64,000 bases of DNA, taken from positions 186,001 through 250,000 of the forward strand of contig NZ_SUKA01000001.1 in the NCBI RefSeq assembly GCF_005049105.1, in the 5' to 3' direction. Below are positions 26,606 through 35,352 of the stretch, piece by piece (the stretch's first letter is position 1; each line of letters starts with the position of its first letter). The notes beneath the pieces are model-generated. The model was given only the letters and a program-made list of their open reading frames with translations. It was not told the origin of the DNA and searched no databases. Made by a program: the position numbers and the translations under genes. This DNA is from Sphingobacterium alkalisoli. Lineage in GTDB: Bacteria > Bacteroidota > Bacteroidia > Sphingobacteriales > Sphingobacteriaceae.

Positions 26606-29050
26606 GTGAATAGACTTTTCATTGTACTCTGCTTTTTATTAACGATTCAAGCCACATTTGCGCAAAACTCAAAACTTTTGGGCATCATTAAAGACTCGCT
26701 GTCAACTATGCCAATCCCTTACGCTAGTATTGGTTTATTGGACGCCAGTAATAGGGTGGTCGACGGTATGATCGCCGATACAGCTGGTAATTTTAGTTTT
26801 TCCAATTTAAAGAATGGGAAATACAGCCTAACTATAAAATTCATCGGTTATAATCAAAAGAAAACTGCAGTAGAAATCAAGGAGCAAAAGATAATAGATC
26901 TTGGAACCATCCTTATTTCCAGTGCCGATAATAGTTTAGAACAAGTTACGGTTACCGCCAATGTAGCGGGACAAAAACACAGTAGCGACAGACAAACCTA
27001 TCAAGCTAGCCAATATAAAAATGCCATAGGTGGTACGGCATTAGACATCGTTAAGAATTTACCTTCAGCATCCGTAGATGCCAATGGAAATATCAGTATG
27101 CGGGGCAATACTGGCGTAATCGTGTTGATCAACGGAAAGCCATCATTCCTGGATCCAGTGACCATATTAAGTCAAATAGCTGCCAATGATGTTGCTGAGG
27201 TAGAATATATCACTAGTCCTACCGCCCAATTTGACCCAGATGGAAAAGGGGGCATCATTAACTTAAAAACTAAGAAATCTGCAGTTAATGGATTTGCTTG
27301 GATACTTAACCTTCAAGGTGGACTTCCAAGTATGGACGATTATGATAACCGCGAAAGCCAAACGCGTTTTGGTGGTGACATTGCTTTCCAATATAGAAAA
27401 GACAAATTGGAATTAAATGGTTCTGCGAACTACTTAAGGAATGACAATGCGGGATTTAGAGAAGGAGACGTAAATACCATTATCGGGGATCGTCAGACCT
27501 TTTTTCCTTCTAAAGGTGAACGAAGCTTTGATAAATACAATTTCGGAATCAGACTAAATAGTGCCTATGAAATATCCGACAAACATTCCGTGAATTTAGG
27601 CGTACTGGCATCTAGAAGGTTTCAAGATCGTGTTGCCGATATCCATTATACCAATAGGACGATTCAACCATCTACAGGCCAAGAAATATCCAGAACCAAC
27701 TACTTTAATCCTAACCTTCAAAATAAACAGGGAGAATTTTATTTACTGGATTTCTCTTATCAATACAAAATCAGTGCTGCTCATTCCCTGCAATTGGGTG
27801 CCATATACGAATATGCCGACATTTATGGTTCCACAGAAAATGCCAATATTGAGAATGGAGTCGACACGGTGCAATGGACGCATAACAGGTATACTAATCC
27901 ATTGCGAGGTTTAAGGCTTTCTTTACAACATAGTTGGGCACTAGGAAATGCAGAATTATTAACAGGCTATCAATTAAGGAACGACAAGCAGAAAGGTGAT
28001 TTTGAGTACCTTGCATCAGAAAATGGAACGAATAGTCTTGAATTGATTCCAGAGTTTACCGGCAAATTGAATGCAACCAATAACGTTCATGCTCTTTTTA
28101 CGCAATATGACCGTAAATTCACGAATACAGCGCTTTCATTAGGTCTACGTTATGAGTATTATCAGCGTGATCTACTCTTGCTACAAACCAACCAAGAATA
28201 CCCCTATTCCATTCATCAACTATACCCTACCTTCAATTTAATGCATAATTTAGGCTCAGGTTGGTCATGGAAATTAGCAGCAACGAGAAGAGTACAACGA
28301 AACAATAACTTTGAATTAAACCCTATTCCTGAACGTGAACACTCCGAAACGCTTGAGCAAGGAGATCCAGCGTTGCTACCTGAATTCACCACCAATGCAG
28401 AAACAGGATTGGTAAAAAAATTAAAAGCCGGAAGTGTCTTTTTGAATGCCTATTATCAACATACTAAAAACCCAATTCAAAGGGTAAATTCCGTTTATAC
28501 AGACACCATCCTTCGTCGAGTTTTCACGAATGCAGATTATGCCTCCCGCTATGGACTGGAATTGGGAGGAGAGGGGAACGCATTGTCGTGGCTGAAAGTC
28601 AACGGTGGCCTTAACGTATATAACTATAAAATTTCAGGACAGGTATTGGATTACCAAGAACCGAGGGAAAATCAAGAATGGGTGTATTCCATCAATGCCG
28701 GTATCCAAGCGGATTTCCCAAAAAGCTGGAGTACTGGACTACAGGTGAATTATCTTTCAGAAAGACCAACCGTACAAGGTATGGACTCAAGATTTGTCAC
28801 CCCGCACTTCAACCTAAGCAAGGCTTTCCTGAAAGGAGCAATGACAGCTCAATTACAATGGCAATTTATGGAACTTGGTCAGTGGGGCGTGAATGAACAA
28901 CGAATCACAACATTCTCCAATGATTTCTATACCACTACCAATTATATTTATGAAAAGAACGTGTTTTTAGTTAATCTGAATTTTAATCTCCATAAGTTAA
29001 ATCAGGTCTTAAAACTACCCAAGAGTGAATTTGGAGAAAAGGAGTTTTAG
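26606..29050 (+). CDS. Outer-membrane beta-barrel family protein (TonB-receptor-like, OMP_b-brl_3 type)
   Basis: An 814-residue exported protein: signal peptide to about residue 19 (IQATFAQ), carboxypeptidase-like regulatory domain (about 22-110, SMPIPYASIGL-like to IKFIGYNQKK), plug-like region (about 115-230, with NLPSASVDANGNISMRGNTG and LINGKPSFLDP) and a C-terminal barrel (from about 235). This is the group of receptor-like proteins related to TonB-dependent transporters but usually lacking a SusD partner. GTG start at 26606 gives the signal peptide directly. It is a single-gene unit between a terminator and the next promoter. Ligand unknown. Confidence 0.88.
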   Translation: MNRLFIVLCFLLTIQATFAQNSKLLGIIKDSLSTMPIPYASIGLLDASNRVVDGMIADTAGNFSFSNLKNGKYSLTIKFIGYNQKKTAVEIKEQKIIDLGTILISSADNSLEQVTVTANVAGQKHSSDRQTYQASQYKNAIGGTALDIVKNLPSASVDANGNISMRGNTGVIVLINGKPSFLDPVTILSQIAANDVAEVEYITSPTAQFDPDGKGGIINLKTKKSAVNGFAWILNLQGGLPSMDDYDNRESQTRFGGDIAFQYRKDKLELNGSANYLRNDNAGFREGDVNTIIGDRQTFFPSKGERSFDKYNFGIRLNSAYEISDKHSVNLGVLASRRFQDRVADIHYTNRTIQPSTGQEISRTNYFNPNLQNKQGEFYLLDFSYQYKISAAHSLQLGAIYEYADIYGSTENANIENGVDTVQWTHNRYTNPLRGLRLSLQHSWALGNAELLTGYQLRNDKQKGDFEYLASENGTNSLELIPEFTGKLNATNNVHALFTQYDRKFTNTALSLGLRYEYYQRDLLLLQTNQEYPYSIHQLYPTFNLMHNLGSGWSWKLAATRRVQRNNNFELNPIPEREHSETLEQGDPALLPEFTTNAETGLVKKLKAGSVFLNAYYQHTKNPIQRVNSVYTDTILRRVFTNADYASRYGLELGGEGNALSWLKVNGGLNVYNYKISGQVLDYQEPRENQEWVYSINAGIQADFPKSWSTGLQVNYLSERPTVQGMDSRFVTPHFNLSKAFLKGAMTAQLQWQFMELGQWGVNEQRITTFSNDFYTTTNYIYEKNVFLVNLNFNLHKLNQVLKLPKSEFGEKEF

Positions 29051-29068
29051 GATAAATTTACGCCCGTT

Positions 29069-29140
29069 GCTCAAAAGTTCAGAGGGCTTTGGATGCCATA
29101 AAAATGCGCTCAAAAGCTGATATTATGTAACTTTTTGAGC
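29069..29140 (+). terminator. Candidate terminator with two alternative left arms
   Basis: GCTCAAAAG occurs at 29069-29077 and again at 29108-29116; both can pair with CTTTTTGAGC at 29131-29140. The far copy gives an extended arm (GCTCAAAAGTT with AACTTTTTGAGC, one bulge), the near copy a compact hairpin. It follows the beta-barrel gene stop by 18 bases and precedes the next promoter. Confidence 0.45.
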
Positions 29141-29160
29141 CTAGCAGATCAATTTCTTTA

Positions 29161-29168
29161 TATATTTG
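29161..29168 (+). promoter_or_regulatory. -7 box (TATATTTG) of the epimerase/MetE-like/ThDP unit
   Basis: Exact TAnnTTTG box; a TTG lies 23 bases upstream (29135-29137), slightly wider than usual. It would give a leader of about 125 bases before the epimerase ATG at 29300. Confidence 0.45.
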
Positions 29169-29299
29169 CAGAACTGTTCGACGTACGTACAGGAATTATT
29201 TATGAAATATTCACGTTAGCGAAATACAAATGAATATTCCATATGGCCATTAAACGTCAAAGCGAGCATAGCGAGCTCACGACAAGATTTTTTATACAT

Positions 29300-30313
29300 A
29301 TGAAATTTTTAGTTACCGGAGGTACAGGATTTATTGGAGCACGTGTAGTGGTCAATCTGTGGGAACGTAAAATACCGGTGGTGGTTGCCGATTTGAACCT
29401 GAATATTGAATGGACGAAGCAAATTGCTCTTTTAAAATATGACAAAAATACGGCTGAGCTCGCCGAGATTCAGGAGCAGATAGATCAGACCTCATTTATT
29501 AACTTAGATGTATCGAATAGGGAACAGGTCAACGATGTGTTTCTCAAATTTCCGGATATTACCCATGTGGTTCATTTAGCCTACCTGATGAGTGCTGAAG
29601 TGGAAGCCGATCATCACCGAGGAGCTTCCGTCAATATTTTGGGAATGATCAATATGTTTGACATGGTGGTCGAACATAGGTTGTCACGCCTTGTGTTTGC
29701 CAGCAGTGAAACCATCTATGGAGCCAATCATAGTGCATACGGCGATGAAAATTATGCGGTCAAGGAAACGGATTTCTGTTCCCTTGACGACCATTTTTTT
29801 ACCTATGGTGTGATGAAAATGCTCAATGAATTTACCGCCCAGAAGTACATAAAAACCAAAGGAGTCAGCATCGCCGCTATGCGCCCACCAATAGTATATG
29901 GTGATGGGCGGATGAGAGGCTCAGTCCTGTGGGCCTGTGAGTTTGCCACAAACCCTGCACTCGGTAAGAAAGTAAAATTGCCATTTTCAAAAGATTCCCG
30001 CGACTGCTGGATCTATGTAGACGATGTAGCCGAGCAGTTTGTTCTCCTTTCCCTAAAGCCAAAGCTCAACCATTTTGCATACAATAATGGAGGGCATTCC
30101 GTCACGGCCGAAGAACTAATGCAGACGGTTAAAAGCATTGTTCCTGATGCAAAATATGAATTTGACGAGAGCATACCGCGTACTGCGCTGGTGGATCGCT
30201 GCGATAGCACTCTTCTGGAAGATGAGATCGGGTTTATCCCCCGTTCATTGGAGGATGGGGTAAGGATGCAAATTGAGGAAGCCCGCAACAGGGAGATGCA
30301 GATCAATTACTAA
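29300..30313 (+). CDS. NAD-dependent epimerase/dehydratase (extended SDR)
   Basis: A 337-residue enzyme with the Rossmann motif GGTGFIGARV at 7-16, ASSETIYGANHSAYG, and the catalytic YGVMK (YxxxK) further on, as in UDP-sugar and related epimerases or dehydratases. An ATG at 29243 would add 19 charged residues before the conserved start strand, so 29300 was preferred. It is followed 50 bases later by a MetE-like gene and then a ThDP enzyme. Substrate is not identifiable; a nucleotide sugar or a small keto compound is possible. Confidence 0.83.
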   Translation: MKFLVTGGTGFIGARVVVNLWERKIPVVVADLNLNIEWTKQIALLKYDKNTAELAEIQEQIDQTSFINLDVSNREQVNDVFLKFPDITHVVHLAYLMSAEVEADHHRGASVNILGMINMFDMVVEHRLSRLVFASSETIYGANHSAYGDENYAVKETDFCSLDDHFFTYGVMKMLNEFTAQKYIKTKGVSIAAMRPPIVYGDGRMRGSVLWACEFATNPALGKKVKLPFSKDSRDCWIYVDDVAEQFVLLSLKPKLNHFAYNNGGHSVTAEELMQTVKSIVPDAKYEFDESIPRTALVDRCDSTLLEDEIGFIPRSLEDGVRMQIEEARNREMQINY

Positions 30314-30363
30314 AAAAGGTCTATATTTATTGATATTTAAGTACGATAGTAAAACCAAGATAT

Positions 30364-31353
30364 ATGTCAGGATTTCGTAATACAGTAGTAGGTAGTTATC
30401 CCCGCCCGGAAAAACTGGAGGATACAATGAAACGACCTGTGATGAACCGTGAAGAAGTGGAGGATTACATCAAGTGGGCGGCAAATGACCAGGCCAAACT
30501 GGGACTGGACACGATCACCGATGGCGAAGGATACCGGGAAAACATGTATTATTTCTACCAAAAACGTATTGACGGTATCACCTTTGAGGATATGCCTAAG
30601 GTTTCATTTGGTACTGCCGGTTTTGGGATTGAATGCCCTAGAGTGATTGGTGAACTTAAGAATCCACGCTTTGATACAGCCCGCAACTGGAAAATAGCCC
30701 GTGATGCAGCTCCTGCCGATGTAGAGGTAAAGCTGACCGTAACGGGCCCCCATGTGTTGTATCGCTTTAGTGTCAACGAGCGTAAAGACCTTTACCCCGA
30801 TGCGCAGGCCCTATGCCGAGCGTGGGCAAATGTTTTGAGAGATGAAATATCTGAAGCCATAGCGCTGGGATGCGAGCATGTGCAGTTTGATGAACCGATG
30901 TGGACAGAGTCTCCAGAGGAAAGTGTATGGGCGGCCGAGATACTCGCCGAGCTGATCGAATCGCTGCCTACCAAGGTGCGTATAGGATTACATGTATGTG
31001 GTGGCAATCCGAGGCGGAAGCGAGTTTACTTCACCAAATACACCGATTTAGTTGAAGCATTTAAAAGGGTTCCTATTGATGAAGTCATGCTTGAACACTG
31101 TACGCTCAGCTACAATATGCTGGAATTGTTTGATATCTGGGATTTCAAAGGAGATCTGGCTATAGGCGTGATAGACCAGCGTAGTGATGAACTGGAATCT
31201 GTAGAGGAAATACGTGCGCGGATAAAGCCAGCCTTGGATTATTTTCCTGCTAATCGTTTGATACTGACGAGTGAATGTGGATTTGGCCATGTACCCATTG
31301 AGATTACCCATGCCAAATTAAAACGACTAGTCGAGGCATCGAAGGCTTTATAA
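30364..31353 (+). CDS. Stand-alone MetE C-terminal-domain protein (cobalamin-independent methionine synthase-like)
   Basis: A 329-residue TIM-barrel protein related to the catalytic C-terminal half of MetE. Start motif TVVGSYPRP, TDGE at 52-55, QFDEP at 174-178, and zinc ligands His210 and Cys212 (LHVCGG) and Cys305 (SECGFG) are all present, so the metal site is intact. Full MetE is about 750 residues; the N-terminal half is missing, as in archaeal core forms and in thiol methyl- or alkyl-transferases. The setting beside an epimerase and an acetolactate-synthase-like enzyme is not that of methionine synthesis, so another thiol acceptor or substrate should be considered. Confidence 0.82.
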   Translation: MSGFRNTVVGSYPRPEKLEDTMKRPVMNREEVEDYIKWAANDQAKLGLDTITDGEGYRENMYYFYQKRIDGITFEDMPKVSFGTAGFGIECPRVIGELKNPRFDTARNWKIARDAAPADVEVKLTVTGPHVLYRFSVNERKDLYPDAQALCRAWANVLRDEISEAIALGCEHVQFDEPMWTESPEESVWAAEILAELIESLPTKVRIGLHVCGGNPRRKRVYFTKYTDLVEAFKRVPIDEVMLEHCTLSYNMLELFDIWDFKGDLAIGVIDQRSDELESVEEIRARIKPALDYFPANRLILTSECGFGHVPIEITHAKLKRLVEASKAL

Positions 31354-31404
31354 GAAGCGTTTCGACTCTTTATCTTCTTCATTCGGAGCAAACTATAATT
31401 TACC

Positions 31405-31447
31405 TTAAGTGTTAGACTACTGGATCAGGTTACCATCATACACTTAA
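31405..31447 (+). promoter_or_regulatory. Stem-loop before the ThDP enzyme gene
   Basis: TTAAGTGT (31405-31412) pairs with ACACTTAA (31440-31447) around 27 bases; the ATG follows 10 bases later. Layout resembles the hairpin at 22543-22584. Confidence 0.35.
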
Positions 31448-31457
31448 AAAAAATTGA

Positions 31458-33074
31458 ATGAACGCGTCAGACCTATTTGTAAAAGCTTTGGAGAATGAAG
31501 GGGTGGAGTTTATATTTGGGCTTCCAGGAGAAGAGAATATAGATTTCTTGAACGCGTTAACTAAGTCGAGTATTAAATTTATCGTTACTAGGCATGAACA
31601 GGCAGCGGGTTTTATGGCAGCGACCTATGGACGGTTGACCGGGTGTCCAGGTGTAGTACTGTCAACATTGGGCCCGGGGGCTACGAATTTGATGACAGCA
31701 GTAGCTTATGCCCATCTGGGGGGGATGCCAATTTTTATCCTTACCGGACAGAAGCCTATTCAAGAAAACGAGCAGATGCGTTTTCAGCTTATTGATGTGG
31801 TCGCTATGATGAAGCCAGTCACAAAATTTTCGAAGCAGGCGTCATTCAGTACCAGTATACCAGCGATGGTACGGGAGGCCTTTAAGATTTCAACCCAAGA
31901 ACGACCCGGCGCAGTTCATGTGGAACTGCCAGAAGATGTAGCACAGGAGGAAGTCGAAGTGGAGATTTTTCCTGTAATATTTGATAGTCTTCCCGTAGCG
32001 AATGAAGATGCCATTCTGCAAGCTGTAGATTTAATTCGTAGCGCTAAAAATCCGTTGATATTAATTGGCGCCTCGGCTAATAGACCGGGGGTTCATGAGG
32101 CTTTAGAGAAATTTATTGCACTACACGGCTTCTATTTTTTTAATACACAGTTGGGAAAAGGTCTGGTAGACGAAAGATCTCCCTATTACCTAGGGACAGC
32201 TGCTTTGTCAAAGGATGATTTTATTCATGCAGCACTGTCGGAAGTTGATCTTATTATCAATGTAGGTCACGATGTTGTAGAAAAGCCTCCCTTTCTTATG
32301 GGACAAGGAGACCAAAAGGTAATACACCTCGATTATGGTCCTGCCAAGATTGATCAGGAATATTATCCCCAGCTAAGCGTTGTAGGTGATATCGCCACAT
32401 CTATTGATCATGTATCCGCAGGTCTGGATTTGGGAGAAAAAAAATCTTTTCCCTCATTAAAAGCAGCCCGTGTTCAGATCAAGGAACTACTGAGCCGGTA
32501 TGATGAAGATGACCGATTTCCTATCTTACCTCAGCGGCTAGTCAATATAGTTCGGAATATACTTGAGGCGGACGACGTGGTAACGCTGGACAATGGCATG
32601 TACAAACTGTGGTTTGCGCGCCATTACTGCACCTATAAGCCCAATACATTGCTGCTGGACAATGCATTAGCTTCCATGGGGGCAGGTCTGCCATCTGCTA
32701 TCGCTGCAAAATTGGTACATCCGGATAAGAAAGTTGTTTCTATAAGCGGTGACGGTGGTTTTATGATGAATTCCCAAGAGCTTGAGACAGCTGTTCGGCT
32801 TCAGTTGGATCTGATAATTATTGTGCTGCGCGATAATGCCTATGGTATGATTAGGTGGAAGCAGGAGTCCATGGGCTTCGAAAATTACGGTTTAGATTTC
32901 GGGAATCCTGACTTTGTGAAATATGCGGAGAGTTATGGTGTGAGCGGATACAGGCCGGATAGTGTTGCCGCATTTGAAGATACGTTGCATAGGGCGCTCC
33001 ATACGTCCGGAATCCACCTGATCGACCTTGAGATCGATTATTCGCTCAATCAGCATTTAGGAAAGGATGCTTAG
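31458..33074 (+). CDS. Acetolactate-synthase-like thiamine-diphosphate enzyme
   Basis: A 538-residue ThDP enzyme with all three domains: N-terminal PYR domain with catalytic Glu47 in TRHEQAAGFMA and LGPGATNLMTAVA, a central domain (about 190-320), and a PP domain with GDGGFMMNSQE and DNAYG for the Mg-ThDP site. The closest named group is the stand-alone large subunit of acetolactate synthase (catabolic type); no small regulatory subunit is nearby. Together with the epimerase and MetE-like gene it may form a short catabolic or biosynthetic pathway. Other carboligases or a sulfoacetaldehyde acetyltransferase-like role are possible. Confidence 0.82.
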   Translation: MNASDLFVKALENEGVEFIFGLPGEENIDFLNALTKSSIKFIVTRHEQAAGFMAATYGRLTGCPGVVLSTLGPGATNLMTAVAYAHLGGMPIFILTGQKPIQENEQMRFQLIDVVAMMKPVTKFSKQASFSTSIPAMVREAFKISTQERPGAVHVELPEDVAQEEVEVEIFPVIFDSLPVANEDAILQAVDLIRSAKNPLILIGASANRPGVHEALEKFIALHGFYFFNTQLGKGLVDERSPYYLGTAALSKDDFIHAALSEVDLIINVGHDVVEKPPFLMGQGDQKVIHLDYGPAKIDQEYYPQLSVVGDIATSIDHVSAGLDLGEKKSFPSLKAARVQIKELLSRYDEDDRFPILPQRLVNIVRNILEADDVVTLDNGMYKLWFARHYCTYKPNTLLLDNALASMGAGLPSAIAAKLVHPDKKVVSISGDGGFMMNSQELETAVRLQLDLIIIVLRDNAYGMIRWKQESMGFENYGLDFGNPDFVKYAESYGVSGYRPDSVAAFEDTLHRALHTSGIHLIDLEIDYSLNQHLGKDA

Positions 33075-33143
33075 TATATACTGTGATGACCATTCTTCCG
33101 GAAACTCTAGGATTGTTGCTCTTATCTTCTTCATAGTTGATTT

Positions 33144-33965
33144 TTAATTATTCGAACTCAATCGGTTTAACAATTCCGTAGGAGCATATCCAAAATGTTT
33201 TTTGAAAGCATAGGAAAAATGGGATAAATTTTCGAAACCTGTCTCGTAACAAACCTCGATAGCCTTCCTTTTCTTTTCTACAAATTGGTAGTGTGCCAGT
33301 TCCAAACGTTTTCGAGTAAGCCAACGTTGTGGTGTACAATTAAAAGCTTTGCTGAAATCACGTTTGAACGTAGTGAGACTTCGACCGGTGAGATAACCGA
33401 ATTTTTCCAGTGGCAGGTTAAACATGAAGTTCCTTTCCATATAGTCTGCTAAATCAATCTTGCCCGGTTCTTCGAAGTTGGCCAGCAGATTATCTATTCC
33501 TTTTTCTATGGTTCGCAGAATAGTGACAGCTTCCGTAATTTTCAGTGATGCAATATCTTCCGGAAGTTCTTGCATCTCAAAATATGGAACCAATGAAGCC
33601 AAACAACTTTCCAGCAGAGGATGACTATTGAACACGTATATTTTCTGTAATTCCGATGCTTTTGGTTTCACATTAAGTTTAGCATAAAAATGTCTTAACC
33701 GTTCTGTTGACAAATGCATCACTACTGTTTTGTGCGGCTGCCCCTCTTTAGGATAATTAATAATCGTTGCCAGTTGGTTTCTGGGGATTAAAAAAATATC
33801 CCCTTTCTTAAAAAAATAAGTAGCGTCTGCCTGTACGATTTTGGTTTCGCCCGAAATGAACCAAATTAGCATATGATGGTCGAACATAATATCTGACTTA
33901 AAGAACTTGTCATCGTACGAGGAAAGTTTGATATCCTCTGTTATATATTTTGCTTGATATTCCAT
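33144..33965 (-). CDS. AraC-family transcriptional regulator
   Basis: A 273-residue regulator. The C-terminal hundred residues carry two helix-turn-helix motifs (SLTTFKRDFSKAFNCTPQRW and NLSHFSYAFKKHFGYAPTE), typical of AraC/XylS. The N-terminal half is a cupin-like sensing domain (KKGDIFLIPRNQLATI). The SDR gene lies upstream on the same strand, 166 bases away. The upstream region contains a TACTTTTG promoter box and, between box and start codon, the 11-mer TTTAAACGTCC that also occurs before the SDR gene. Confidence 0.9.
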   Translation of the reverse strand: MEYQAKYITEDIKLSSYDDKFFKSDIMFDHHMLIWFISGETKIVQADATYFFKKGDIFLIPRNQLATIINYPKEGQPHKTVVMHLSTERLRHFYAKLNVKPKASELQKIYVFNSHPLLESCLASLVPYFEMQELPEDIASLKITEAVTILRTIEKGIDNLLANFEEPGKIDLADYMERNFMFNLPLEKFGYLTGRSLTTFKRDFSKAFNCTPQRWLTRKRLELAHYQFVEKKRKAIEVCYETGFENLSHFSYAFKKHFGYAPTELLNRLSSNN

Positions 33966-33973
33966 TGTCTATC

Positions 33974-33984
33974 TTTAAACGTCC
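33974..33984. promoter_or_regulatory. Shared 11-mer TTTAAACGTCC, copy 1 (araC-type gene leader)
   Basis: Located 8 bases upstream of the AraC-type start codon and downstream of its -7 box, a position where a bound protein would repress. An identical copy lies at 35187-35197 before the SDR gene. Candidate operator of the AraC-type regulator. Confidence 0.45.
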
Positions 33985-34010
33985 TTTCTTCACAAAGGAA
34001 GTAATTAATA

Positions 34011-34018
34011 CAAAAGTA
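34011..34018 (-). promoter_or_regulatory. -7 box (TACTTTTG) of the AraC-type regulator
   Basis: Exact TAnnTTTG on the minus strand, about 45 bases before the start codon. No TTG at the -33 spacing. Confidence 0.5.
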
Positions 34019-34131
34019 TTGATAATTATATAGTTTTATTTTAGATGCACTTAGCGCCGTATATCATATCGATGTTGCAGCCCGTGTTGGTGGCAACATT
34101 GTCTTTAAAATTTGGAATTTGTTTTGTATGA

Positions 34132-35127
34132 TCAATTAATAGAGAATGAAATGCCTGTCAAATCTTCAGTCAGTTTCCACAATCGTATGGCATTGGTTTG
34201 ATCCAATGAATACGGTTTTACCCCTGAAGATATGTCTTGCCCTAAAGCTAACTCTGCAACATCTACATCTTCGCAATAAACACCACCCATAGAATCCAGC
34301 ATCGGACTAGTAGCGCACCATATCGTCGTGGCAGCACCTTGAGGAATGGTTTTTAATGATGCTACTATTTCTGGCAACATATTCCCCTCGGCGTCGCAGA
34401 AACCCATTTTTTGAAATAACTCCAGTGGAGCTTCCCTTCCCAGTTCCGTTCCACCAATAGAACCGGGATGCAAAGAATACGCCCTTACATTAAAAGTTTT
34501 CGCTCGGTTGTCCAGTTCAAGTGTAAATAAATTGCTGGCCGTTTTTGATTGTCCGTAGGCCTGAAGTGTTTCGTATTCCCTGTTCAGAAAGTTGGGGTCG
34601 TCAAAATTGAAAGGAGCGAATTGATGCCCTTGTGATGAAACATTCAGGACCCGTGCGCCATTAGCCTTCTTGAGAGCGGGCCAGAGCTTTGCCGTTAGCT
34701 GGAACTGTGCTAGGTAATTAGTGGCTAATTGGGACTCAATGCCACGGCTATCCCTGCGTAGTGGAACCCACATAATACCTGCGTTGTTGATCAACAAATG
34801 AAGGGATCTGTTCGAAGCCAAAAACGTTTCAGCAAAGGTGTCGATGGAAGCGGGGTTCATCAGATCCATTGCTACTATCTCTACGTTGTTAATGCCCTTG
34901 AGGTTACGCTTTGCTTTTTCAATGTCTCTGGCTGGTACAATAACCGTCGCTCCCGCCTTTGCCAATGTTTTTGTGGTTTCCAGACCGATACCGGTATTAC
35001 CACCCGTTACGATCGCATTTTTCCCGCTTAGGTCAATTCCTTTGATTACTTCATTTGAAGTAGATGCCATGCTGAAGCCCGAATCTATAGATTTCTGAAG
35101 CGCTCCCTGATAGTTGTTTTGTTCCAT
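34132..35127 (-). CDS. Short-chain dehydrogenase/reductase
   Basis: A 331-residue SDR with TGGNTGIG at 41-48 (cofactor), NNAG (114-117), a Ser at 164/165 and YGQSK at 191-195, i.e. the complete catalytic triad. The N-terminal 30 residues precede the Rossmann fold and are not a signal peptide. It resembles WW-domain oxidoreductase/retinol-dehydrogenase-like bacterial SDRs often paired with AraC regulators. Its promoter box is TACTTTTG and the shared TTTAAACGTCC element lies where a -33 contact would be expected. Substrate unknown. Confidence 0.88.
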   Translation of the reverse strand: MEQNNYQGALQKSIDSGFSMASTSNEVIKGIDLSGKNAIVTGGNTGIGLETTKTLAKAGATVIVPARDIEKAKRNLKGINNVEIVAMDLMNPASIDTFAETFLASNRSLHLLINNAGIMWVPLRRDSRGIESQLATNYLAQFQLTAKLWPALKKANGARVLNVSSQGHQFAPFNFDDPNFLNREYETLQAYGQSKTASNLFTLELDNRAKTFNVRAYSLHPGSIGGTELGREAPLELFQKMGFCDAEGNMLPEIVASLKTIPQGAATTIWCATSPMLDSMGGVYCEDVDVAELALGQDISSGVKPYSLDQTNAIRLWKLTEDLTGISFSIN

Positions 35128-35153
35128 TTTTTATTTTATTTTTATTAATAAAA

Positions 35154-35161
35154 CAAAAGTA
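35154..35161 (-). promoter_or_regulatory. -7 box (TACTTTTG) of the SDR gene
   Basis: Exact TAnnTTTG on the minus strand, 26 bases before the ATG, identical to the box of the AraC-type gene. No TTG at -33; the region is occupied by the shared 11-mer instead. Confidence 0.5.
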
Positions 35162-35186
35162 GACAGGTTCGTTCTGTTGGAGTTTG

Positions 35187-35197
35187 TTTAAACGTCC
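35187..35197. promoter_or_regulatory. Shared 11-mer TTTAAACGTCC, copy 2 (SDR promoter)
   Basis: Begins 25 bases upstream of the SDR -7 box, the place where an activator would touch RNA polymerase. Same orientation relative to its gene as copy 1 at 33974-33984. Confidence 0.45.
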
Positions 35198-35352
35198 GAA
35201 TTTACTTTGCTCAAAAGGCCGGAACAGTTTAGATGGAGTAGAGTTTGCGTTGTAAAAAGGAGGTAGCGGAGAATTAATAGGGACAAATACATCATTTATC
35301 ATAAAAAATTATTAACCTAAATTATGAATATCAATAGAATAACAAACGAAAC

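Noticed and set aside
29243..29299. Upstream ATG of the epimerase
   Set aside because: It adds a charged 19-residue stretch before the Rossmann strand; the ATG at 29300 opens directly with MKFLVTGGTG.
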